Source: JAJQCI01 sp964388305
GTDB lineage: Bacteria > Bacillota > Clostridia > Lachnospirales > CAG-274
Length of the DNA: 54,919 nt
Reading direction: 5' to 3'
Assembly (NCBI GenBank): GCA_964388305.1
Contig: CAYMAA010000002.1
Coordinates: 1 to 54,919, forward strand
Shown piece by piece: positions 7,889 through 15,277 of the stretch. Numbering within the stretch: the stretch's first letter is position 1; every line of letters begins with the position of its first letter. The notes beneath the pieces were generated by a model that had not been told where the DNA came from, ran no database searches, and was given only the letters and a program-made list of their open reading frames with translations. A program made the position numbers and the translations under genes.

Positions 7889-10225
7889 TTATTTCCAAAA
7901 CTCAAACAATTTTGAAACGTCATAAAATGTTTGAGGATAATATTTTTGAGGAAACGCCTGATTAAATATAAACATAAAGTTTACAATTAATGCCGATGCC
8001 ATTGAAAATATCATAAAAATCACAAAAAGCCGTTTAATTGTTGCGTTTTTTGTTTTTGTATACAAAAAGAACAGTATTACATAAGCGCCTATTATAATTT
8101 CCCAATTTATATCTGCGCTGTAGCGTACCGCATAGCCGCTTTCCCACACGGAGCAGACTATTATAAAGGGCATTACAACGCAGGGCAGTCCAACCAAAAG
8201 GGCATTTTTAAGTCTATCCTTTATATCAGCCAAAGCATAAGCCTTTTTTGAAAAAATATATCCGAAAACAGGGAGCGCGGCAAAAAGCACACCCGGAGCT
8301 ATGCCCGACTGCAAATCCGCAAAATAGTAGCCGTTTATATCAAACCTTGCCAGCTTATGAGTAAACATGGGGAATGACATATTAAAGGCAGGGGGCGCAA
8401 AAAGGTAGTTATATATGCCTATTAACAAAAAACGCAAATGGAATGCGGAATGTATAAAGTCATTTATTGTTAATGAGTACTTTATGCCAAAGTTTAGGGG
8501 AGAGCCAAACCTTAAATAATTATATGCCATTTGAACAATGCCGAAAAAGGCAAGAGGTGCGGAGGCGCAAAGTGTGTAGGCAATACGTCTGCCCTTTTGC
8601 ACATATTTTAAGCCGAACACATAAAACAGGCAGGCGGCAATGGCATAGAGCGCCGCTGTTGGGCGGCAAAGCACCGCAAGGGCAAAAAGCAGTGACGATA
8701 GAGCTGTTTTTACAAGCGATATTTTTTTAGGGCATTTTTCCGCAAAGCCTGCCGAGAACAAAAGGAGAGCCGCTCCGCAAAGGCAGGCAAAGCACGATGA
8801 CACGGCTATTTCATAAAACTTTGGTCTGCCTGCGGAGTACCATATTCCGCAGGCGCAAAGGAGTATTGCAAGACCGCTTACTGCCGCATTTACGGGAATG
8901 GCGCTGAATCGTTTTTCTATGAGTTTTATATAGGCAAGGCTTAAAAGGATTATGCCGGCGGCGGTGAAAAGCAAAACAGCAATTTCCGTAGGGAAGTAAC
9001 AGCCTGTTATAATGTGGTAGGGCAAAAACAGGCAAATTACGGGAGCTATGCCATAGTAGGAGTAGTATTTGCCGTTGTAAAGAAGATGATCCCACAAATA
9101 TTCAGTATCTGTTTGCAGCCTTGCGCTCCAATCGTAGGGGTTTTCAAGCTCCAAAAGCTCTTTGGGCGGAGCTTCTTCAAGGCTCAAGCGTCCCTTTTCA
9201 AACATATCCGTCAGTTCTTGCGTTATTTGGTCACCGCTTTGGGAGGCCATTTTTTCCGCAAGTATATTAAAGCCGTAAATATGGCTGTGCCGTGCCACAA
9301 TGGCTATGGCGGCGCTTACGGCAATGGCTGTAAGCACAATGCAAATATAATTGCAAAGTCCTGTATGCTCATTATAAGGACTGTTCATTTTTTTTGTATA
9401 TAAAAGAGCCCATATAAATGATGAGAAAATCACTATAAAAATAAATCGCAGCGGATATATTTTAAAGGGTACGGGTACGTTTGCGGTTATGCCATTAATT
9501 TTAACGGAGTCCTTAGAGCCTTCGAGAGTGTATTTTATACGCAGATTTTTTACATTTCCCGAAAACTCGCAGGGGATTGTATTTGTTGCGTTTCTGTCTT
9601 TAATTATTGTTGCTTTTGCAATATTTTGGCGGTAGGAGGCGTTTGTTTCATCGGAAATATCCAATATTACATTTACATTTGAAGTATTTTTGAGAAATTC
9701 AACATCAATATACAATGTATTTATTGGCATATTTACATTTTCAAATGTGACAGCAGCTTCATTTTTACCGTTTATTGTTATTGTATTGTCCTTTTCGTTA
9801 TATAAGCAAGACGGGTTTTTGCCGCTTAAACAGGTAATTTCACCGTTTTTTAAATTAAGAGAGCAGGGTGATGAATTATACTGTATATTTGCCCACGCGT
9901 TTATGTTAAAAAGGGTTACTTCCAATAAAAATGCCGCAAAAACTGCTTTTTTTGCAAATTTAACAAGCCTTGGACTTATTTTTTCGGGAATATTAATAAG
10001 CTCGGGCAATTGGAGAAGAAATATTACAGCGGCAGAAAACAAAAATTGGGGTTTGGGATATTTTAAGGCGATAATACACGAGAGCAGAAACAAAACCCTG
10101 TTTAAAGCAAAGGCGATATTATTGCTTTTTGGAGTTTTGAAAATCTCATCTTTTTTTACGGAAAATATTGCGGAAACAACAACCGCAATTATTTCACACC
10201 CAAACAATAAAACGTCGCTATTCAT
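7889..10225 (-). CDS. Polytopic membrane protein, GT-C-like, second paralogue
   Basis: A protein of 778 residues from the chosen start, with an N-terminal membrane bundle, an extracytoplasmic beta-rich region and about ten further hydrophobic segments. It shares with the downstream gene the loop signature EEAPP, ENPYD, WDHLLYNGKYY and LPYHIITG. The open frame extends to 10381, but the ATG at 10225 has GGAG nine bases upstream, and the only good promoter (10332-10359) lies inside the longer frame, so the longer start is very unlikely. The function is unknown; by topology and neighbours it may transfer sugars to an envelope polymer. The 39-base gap suggests co-transcription with the downstream paralogue. 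Confidence 0.65.
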   Translation of the reverse strand: MNSDVLLFGCEIIAVVVSAIFSVKKDEIFKTPKSNNIAFALNRVLFLLSCIIALKYPKPQFLFSAAVIFLLQLPELINIPEKISPRLVKFAKKAVFAAFLLEVTLFNINAWANIQYNSSPCSLNLKNGEITCLSGKNPSCLYNEKDNTITINGKNEAAVTFENVNMPINTLYIDVEFLKNTSNVNVILDISDETNASYRQNIAKATIIKDRNATNTIPCEFSGNVKNLRIKYTLEGSKDSVKINGITANVPVPFKIYPLRFIFIVIFSSFIWALLYTKKMNSPYNEHTGLCNYICIVLTAIAVSAAIAIVARHSHIYGFNILAEKMASQSGDQITQELTDMFEKGRLSLEEAPPKELLELENPYDWSARLQTDTEYLWDHLLYNGKYYSYYGIAPVICLFLPYHIITGCYFPTEIAVLLFTAAGIILLSLAYIKLIEKRFSAIPVNAAVSGLAILLCACGIWYSAGRPKFYEIAVSSCFACLCGAALLLFSAGFAEKCPKKISLVKTALSSLLFALAVLCRPTAALYAIAACLFYVFGLKYVQKGRRIAYTLCASAPLAFFGIVQMAYNYLRFGSPLNFGIKYSLTINDFIHSAFHLRFLLIGIYNYLFAPPAFNMSFPMFTHKLARFDINGYYFADLQSGIAPGVLFAALPVFGYIFSKKAYALADIKDRLKNALLVGLPCVVMPFIIVCSVWESGYAVRYSADINWEIIIGAYVILFFLYTKTKNATIKRLFVIFMIFSMASALIVNFMFIFNQAFPQKYYPQTFYDVSKLFEFWK

Positions 10226-10331
10226 AAAAATCTTCTCCGTTAATTGTGTTAAGGAAGCGCCGGTTAGTCCGCTGAACCAAATTCTATCCGAAGTATGATA
10301 AGAATTGATTAAGCGGCGGTTTCTTAAGGTT

Positions 10332-10359
10332 ATTATAACATAATAAGGTAAAAAGTCAA
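10332..10359 (-). promoter_or_regulatory. Promoter of the envelope-glycan cluster
   Basis: TTGACT (10354-10359) and TATAAT (10332-10337) on the minus strand are 16 bases apart. The implied leader to the ATG at 10225 is about 100 bases. The rest of the 10226-10529 gap holds only the terminator at 10478-10515. Confidence 0.65.
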
Positions 10360-10477
10360 CAAAAACAGGAAATATAGTCATAAACGGAACAACTATAAAA
10401 GCCGGTACAAATCAAGAAAACACTTAATGAAAATATTTACGGTATGGGAGCTTATCAGGCTAAAGCGGTTTTTGCGC

Positions 10478-10515
10478 AAAAATACCCCCAATCATAATAG
10501 CTTGATGATTGGGGG
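10478..10515 (-). terminator. Intrinsic terminator after cstA
   Basis: A perfect 11-bp stem (10485-10495 with 10505-10515) with a 9-base loop is followed on the minus strand by TATTTTTG. It lies 15 bases past the cstA stop codon. Confidence 0.85.
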
Positions 10516-10529
10516 CGGAATTTTATTTA

Positions 10530-12266
10530 TTATGCTTTTTCAGCTTGTTTTTTAATTGCGTTAAAGCCTTCGCCCGCAAGTACTATTGCGAGAACTACAA
10601 GGAAGAAAGCTATTACGGCTCTTACGCCGCACCAAAAGGCTTCATCGCCGCCTGCAAGCATTTTACCTCCATCGGTAAAAATTGTTTGAATAAGCGCCAC
10701 AACCGTTACTATAAGCATAAATATCATAGGCAGGAAGAGCATTTTGTTGTTTTTGCCCTCTTTGCCAAGCCAAACCGCTACCGCCAAAAGAGCGAGAGCC
10801 GCAAGGAGCTGATTTGATGCTCCGAAAAGCGCCCAGATTTTAGCATATCCCGTAAGACCTAAGGCAATGCCCAAAACTACGGAAATTAATGTGGCAACAA
10901 AGGGATTTGCGAGAACTCTCTTATAGCCTGTAACGTCCTTATAGGTTTGACCGGCATCCAGCCAAAACTCCTGGAACATATATCTGGAAAGCCTTGTGGC
11001 GGTATCCAGTGATGTTAAGCAGAATACGGAAACGGCAAGTACAAGGAGTGAGTAAGCCGTGCCGTAGCAGCCCTCAAGACCGGGGAGAGTGCTTAACATT
11101 TGAGCAATACCCCCTGCAAAAACCTTTGTGGGAACAAATGCAAGGTCGCCTGCCTTAACCGTGTTCCAAACATAGCCTATTGCGCAAAGAGAAATTATTG
11201 CAAGAGCGCACTCTATAAGCATTGAGCCGTAGGCAATGGGAAGAGCCTGCTTTTCGTTATCCAGCTGTTTAGAGGTTGTGCCCGATGAAATAAGGGAATG
11301 GAAGCCTGAAATTGCGCCGCAGGCTATTGTTACGAAAAGCGCAGGGAAAAGATAACCCAAGTTTGCGCTTCCATGAAGAGCATCTACGGAGAGGGTATCC
11401 TTAATGCCTGTAAACGCAGGCACATCAATGTTGGGGTGAGCGCCTATAATGCCAACTACTGCAAGCAGCATAAGTGCATAAAGCAGGAACGAGCTTAAAT
11501 AATCTCTCGGCTGAAGAAGAATCCAAACGGGAGTTACGGAAGCTATAAGAATATAGATGCCCACAATAATCATCCAAGTTGTGTTGGATAAATATATGGG
11601 GTGCCAGTTGATGCCTATAATAAGGCAAACAATAATTGCTATTATACCAATTACCGAGCTAAGCACAAGGTTTACGTTTTTTCTGTAAACAAAGTAGCCG
11701 AAAGCAACGGATATAATTATAAAAAGAATTGAAACCATTGCTGTTGTTGCGTTTGCGGAGCTTGCGGCAGTATCTACCGCGCCTGTTTCAGTAAAGGTTG
11801 CGCAGAATGTGCTTGCAACTATTGAGCCAAAGGCGGCTATTACAAGAATAAGAGCAAGGTATGAGAAGATTATAAAAAGCCTTTTAGCTCTTTTGCCTAT
11901 TGATGATGCAATAACCTCGCCTATGGATGCTCCGTCGTGACGGATCGACGCAAAAAGCGCACCGAAATCGTGTACGGCGCCTATAAAAATACCGCCTATA
12001 AGTACCCAAAGCATTACGGGAACCCAGCCGAAAACCGCCGCCTGTATAGGGCCGTTAATAGGGCCTGCGCCTGCTATTGATGAAAAATGGTGTCCCATAA
12101 GCACAGGCGCTTTTGCGGGCATATAGTCTATGCCGTCCTGCTTTGTATGGGCAGGTGTTTCTCTGTTAGGGTCAATGCCCCATGTTTTGGCAAGCCATCT
12201 GCCGTAAAAAAGATAGCCTGCAATTAAGACAGCTATTCCTACAACTAAAAGAATAACGCTATTCAT
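10530..12266 (-). CDS. cstA: CstA family carbon starvation / pyruvate-peptide transporter
   Basis: A 578-residue inner-membrane transporter of the CstA family. E. coli members CstA and BtsT take up peptides or pyruvate under nutrient limitation. The N-terminal membrane segment is followed by the family signature GHHFSSIAGAGPI at about residues 58-70, and about 16 hydrophobic segments continue to the C terminus. It is shorter than the ~700-residue E. coli proteins, as is common in Firmicutes. A strong AAGGAGG precedes the ATG. It follows a small uncharacterised gene by 20 bases and ends in a good terminator, so the two form an operon. The substrate cannot be fixed from sequence. Confidence 0.9.
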   Translation of the reverse strand: MNSVILLVVGIAVLIAGYLFYGRWLAKTWGIDPNRETPAHTKQDGIDYMPAKAPVLMGHHFSSIAGAGPINGPIQAAVFGWVPVMLWVLIGGIFIGAVHDFGALFASIRHDGASIGEVIASSIGKRAKRLFIIFSYLALILVIAAFGSIVASTFCATFTETGAVDTAASSANATTAMVSILFIIISVAFGYFVYRKNVNLVLSSVIGIIAIIVCLIIGINWHPIYLSNTTWMIIVGIYILIASVTPVWILLQPRDYLSSFLLYALMLLAVVGIIGAHPNIDVPAFTGIKDTLSVDALHGSANLGYLFPALFVTIACGAISGFHSLISSGTTSKQLDNEKQALPIAYGSMLIECALAIISLCAIGYVWNTVKAGDLAFVPTKVFAGGIAQMLSTLPGLEGCYGTAYSLLVLAVSVFCLTSLDTATRLSRYMFQEFWLDAGQTYKDVTGYKRVLANPFVATLISVVLGIALGLTGYAKIWALFGASNQLLAALALLAVAVWLGKEGKNNKMLFLPMIFMLIVTVVALIQTIFTDGGKMLAGGDEAFWCGVRAVIAFFLVVLAIVLAGEGFNAIKKQAEKA

Positions 12267-12286
12267 AATGTTTCCTCCTTAAAAAA

Positions 12287-12778
12287 TTATAATTTTTTTA
12301 CAAATTTTGAACACTTTTTGCCCGAACGGTTGCTGAATGTGGCTTTGTCCTCTGCTCTTACCGCAAAGGTGCGGAAGTCCGCCCAGCCGTTAAGGGAAAA
12401 CTTGTAGCTTTTATAGTGTTTGGATTTTTTCAGGAGTTTGATTGCTTCTTTTGTAAAATCGTCGCACACAAAAACCGCAGTAATATAGGTGTACATATGA
12501 CCCGGCTTAGGGTCTACAAGAGAAAAACCCTCCGCACAGGCAAATGCCTCGCACCGCTTAAAGAGATTTTCGGTAAAATGCTCGGCGGAAAAAACGTAAA
12601 CATACTCATGGCAGTCAGCCTCCCATAATTTGGCGTTTTTTACAAGAACATATTTTGAGTTATGTATATGAAAATCGCATCTTGCAACAAGCTCTGCCGG
12701 TTCATCCGCCCTTGGGTGAATATTAAAGTAGGGTTTATAGCTGTCCAAAATTTTATTTACGGTTTCTTCACGGGTCAT
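12287..12778 (-). CDS. Uncharacterised soluble protein co-transcribed with cstA
   Basis: I do not recognise a named domain. The protein has 163 residues from the chosen start, is soluble and mixed alpha/beta, with a basic C terminus and several Cys and His. Longer starts exist (TTG at 12793, ATG at 12787), but GGAG sits nine bases before the ATG at 12778. The promoter at 12808-12835 would put the transcription start within a few bases of the TTG, leaving no room for a ribosome binding site. The 20-base gap to cstA suggests it serves transport or its control. Confidence 0.7.
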   Translation of the reverse strand: MTREETVNKILDSYKPYFNIHPRADEPAELVARCDFHIHNSKYVLVKNAKLWEADCHEYVYVFSAEHFTENLFKRCEAFACAEGFSLVDPKPGHMYTYITAVFVCDDFTKEAIKLLKKSKHYKSYKFSLNGWADFRTFAVRAEDKATFSNRSGKKCSKFVKKL

Positions 12779-12807
12779 TTTATTCATCTCCAAAGTATAT
12801 CACTTAT

Positions 12808-12835
12808 ATTTTACACCCTTTATGATATTTTGCAA
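12808..12835 (-). promoter_or_regulatory. Putative promoter of the cstA operon
   Basis: TTGCAA (12830-12835) and TAAAAT (12808-12813) on the minus strand are 16 bases apart. The leader would be about 20 bases. The boxes are imperfect but well placed. Confidence 0.5.
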
Positions 12836-12874
12836 CAGTTTTCCAAAAAAAAACTGACTTTTTTTGAAGCTTTT

Positions 12875-14365
12875 TTACAAGTGCTTGTGAAAATGACTGT
12901 GGTCACCGCCGCAGGAGCAGCTGCTGTCGTGATGGCGGTCATCACCGCAGGAGCAGCTTTGACCATGGCTGTGATAACCTGCATAATCGGCATATTTTTC
13001 AAAATTCTCCATATTTTCAACCACATCTAAAACAGCGGCATAAATTGAATTTACGGATTTTGAGTCTGCCCTTTCAGCCATTGAAACAACATAATCCACA
13101 ACCTCGCCGGGACTGTAAGGGCAGTAAATATTTGATATAAGCCTTTGCCTTAAGCGTTTTTTTGTATATGGAGTAAAGGCGTTTATGGAGTTTTCAAATT
13201 TTTCAACAAGCTGTGCAATAAAATTTTCATTATTAAGAGCAATGGTTTGATCCTTTTCTGTGCCTAAACAGAGAACGGCGTTTTCCGCTTCTTCATAATA
13301 CAAATTTGTTATGCTTGTATATATTTTGTACAAGTGCATTATTTGTTCATTGCTTTGAATTGCGGAAAGTATGACTTTAATATGGGAGGTGACTTTATCC
13401 TCGGAGTATTTTTCCAAGGACTTATCCAGTTTATCCGCAGCTTCGTTGTATATTCCGTCTTTTATATCCGCTTCCGCCTCATCAATAGGGCGCAGGGACG
13501 CATACTTTATTGAAGAGAAGAACAAATCCTTTAAAATCAAATCGCCTTCCGTGGAAAAGTCTATATCGTAACCGTAAAGAGAAAGTATGAGCATATAGTT
13601 AATATCGTTATAAAGTGATGAGATATAGTCTGTATATTCGGCAATCAGGCTGTATGAGGAACACACATCATCGTTAAGGCTTTTAAGTTCATCTTCGGGC
13701 ATATCGGAGAGCTTGTTTTCAACAGTCTTGTTATAAAGGGCAAAAAGCTCGGGAAATGCTTGGGAAAGCTCATCAAATGTAAATGGCAGGATCTCGGAGG
13801 ATATTTTATTTACGAGAAATTCTGCCTGTGACTTTGAAGCATCAGGCACAAATTCTTTTGCAAAGGATTCCTTTACATAGTCCTCAAAATTATGCTTTGT
13901 TAAAGCGCATGGCAAAGCGCCCATAATCTCTCTTAGCGCCACAGACAGCTTATAATCATCTTTAATTGTAAGAATTTTTTTGCAAAGCAGATCCTCCACG
14001 TCCTTATATGTCAGGCTTGATGGTATGGCGGCGAACTCTCTTGCCCGCAGCTCATCCTCAATTATGTTATTTGCCATGGTATGGAAGTTATCCGCCAAAT
14101 AAGCGGACTTGGCTGTTTCAAGCGCCTGCTTTTTAAGCTCAATAAGGGATTTTATAAAATCATCTCTATGGGAATCGCTGTTTTTTAAAAGCTCCGCAAA
14201 AACAGGCATCTTTGCCATAACCTGTTCTTTAAGGGCGGTATATGAGGCAGGCTTTGGAATAGGCTCTTCGTAAATTGTAATATCTGTTATAAGGTTAAGC
14301 AAACATACTTTTAGGTATAGCTTTATATCCGAAGTTATATAATTAGTAATTTTATTAATATTCAT
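12875..14365 (-). CDS. Uncharacterised helical protein with Cys/His-rich C-terminal tail
   Basis: I do not recognise this 496-residue protein. It is soluble, acidic and predicted largely helical from its Leu/Glu/Lys/Ala pattern, with no signal peptide. The last ~35 residues change character: two CSCG motifs alternate with HH, HSH and HFHKH clusters, giving four tail Cys and about nine His. This looks like a binding site for Zn, Ni or Cu, either a metallochaperone tail or a metal store. AAGGAGC lies before the ATG. It sits 57 bases downstream of yqeY, so read-through from the rpsU operon is possible. Confidence 0.65.
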   Translation of the reverse strand: MNINKITNYITSDIKLYLKVCLLNLITDITIYEEPIPKPASYTALKEQVMAKMPVFAELLKNSDSHRDDFIKSLIELKKQALETAKSAYLADNFHTMANNIIEDELRAREFAAIPSSLTYKDVEDLLCKKILTIKDDYKLSVALREIMGALPCALTKHNFEDYVKESFAKEFVPDASKSQAEFLVNKISSEILPFTFDELSQAFPELFALYNKTVENKLSDMPEDELKSLNDDVCSSYSLIAEYTDYISSLYNDINYMLILSLYGYDIDFSTEGDLILKDLFFSSIKYASLRPIDEAEADIKDGIYNEAADKLDKSLEKYSEDKVTSHIKVILSAIQSNEQIMHLYKIYTSITNLYYEEAENAVLCLGTEKDQTIALNNENFIAQLVEKFENSINAFTPYTKKRLRQRLISNIYCPYSPGEVVDYVVSMAERADSKSVNSIYAAVLDVVENMENFEKYADYAGYHSHGQSCSCGDDRHHDSSCSCGGDHSHFHKHL

Positions 14366-14422
14366 TTTTTGCTCCTTATGGGAATGAAAAGCGGTTTGCC
14401 AATAAAGACAAACCGCATAATA

Positions 14423-14872
14423 TCATAGTGATTGTAAGGTTTTTTTAACTGTTTCGCTTACTGCTTTGCCATCGGCAACACCTTTGGTTTTTTTGGTAAC
14501 AATTGCCATAACCTTGCCCATATCACGCATTGTTTGCGCATTTGTAAGCTTTACGGCATCATTTACGATTTTTTGAATTTCATCGGCAGTAAGCTGTTCC
14601 GGAAGGTAAGATTTTAAAATATCGATTTTACGGTTAATCTCGTTCAACCTGTCGGCTCTGCCGCTTTTTTCATAGTCCGGCAGTACATCGTTAAGCTTTT
14701 TAAGCTCCCTTGAGATTACGGCTGTAACACCTGCATCGTCCTGTTCCTGTTTAGTATCCTTTTCTGCCTGAAGAACACCTGCGCGCACTATTTGCACAAT
14801 TTCCTTTTTGGCAGTATCTTTAGATTTCATTGCGGATTTAAGGTCGTTAAAAAGCTGTTCCTTTAAAGACAT
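14423..14872 (-). CDS. yqeY: GatB/YqeY domain protein
   Basis: A 149-residue cytoplasmic protein consisting of the YqeY domain, which is also found at the C terminus of the GatB subunit of tRNA-dependent amidotransferase. The helical N-terminal half (EQLFNDLKSAMKSKD) and the C-terminal MRDMGKVMAIV segment are typical. Family length is about 147-150. It may bind tRNA; its exact role is unsettled. It lies 25 bases after rpsU, the same pair seen in B. subtilis and many Firmicutes, and is transcribed from the promoter at 15189-15217. Confidence 0.92.
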   Translation of the reverse strand: MSLKEQLFNDLKSAMKSKDTAKKEIVQIVRAGVLQAEKDTKQEQDDAGVTAVISRELKKLNDVLPDYEKSGRADRLNEINRKIDILKSYLPEQLTADEIQKIVNDAVKLTNAQTMRDMGKVMAIVTKKTKGVADGKAVSETVKKTLQSL

Positions 14873-14897
14873 AAAATCATCCCTTTTATATTACTGA

Positions 14898-15074
14898 TCA
14901 ATTATACTTGCGCTTTCTTGCTGCCTCAGACTTCTTTTTACGCTTAACACTTGGCTTATCGTAATGTTCTCTTTTACGAACTTCACCAATAATACCCGCT
15001 TTTGCACAGTTTCTTTTAAAGCGGCGAAGAGCGCTGTCCAAGGATTCATTTTCTTTTACTCTTACTTCTGACAA
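14898..15074 (-). CDS. rpsU: 30S ribosomal protein S21
   Basis: A 58-residue basic protein of the small ribosomal subunit. It begins MSEVRVKENESLDSAL, contains RRFKRNCAK and ends with a Lys/Arg-rich tail (SEAARKRKYN), matching bacterial S21 throughout. The start codon is TTG, preceded by GGAGGGAGGG at the right distance; no ATG is available in frame. It is first in an operon with yqeY. Confidence 0.95.
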   Translation of the reverse strand: MSEVRVKENESLDSALRRFKRNCAKAGIIGEVRKREHYDKPSVKRKKKSEAARKRKYN

Positions 15075-15188
15075 TATCTTTCCCTCCCTCCGGTTACAAA
15101 TAAAGTGGAGTTAAATACGGCAAAACCTTACCAAGAAACAATATATGAGCATATAATGCACTTAAACCGATTTAACATACACTACAAA

Positions 15189-15217
15189 ATTATACACAAA
15201 AAACGGTCAATCGTCAA
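15189..15217 (-). promoter_or_regulatory. Promoter of rpsU-yqeY
   Basis: TTGACG (15212-15217) and TATAAT (15189-15194) on the minus strand are 17 bases apart. The leader is about 110 bases long. Confidence 0.75.
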
Positions 15218-15277
15218 CTGTTTTTTATGATTTTTTTTATTTTCCAATATGGAACAATAATAAATTGCCCGCCGTTA

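Noticed and set aside
9690..10298. 202-residue plus-strand ORF
   Set aside because: It is antisense to the large membrane protein gene at 7889-10225, which has a better start, promoter and topology.
12662..13030. 122-residue plus-strand ORF with a hydrophobic stretch resembling a membrane helix
   Set aside because: The Ala/Val run is the antisense of the Cys/His-coding repeat of the minus-strand gene; no ribosome site.
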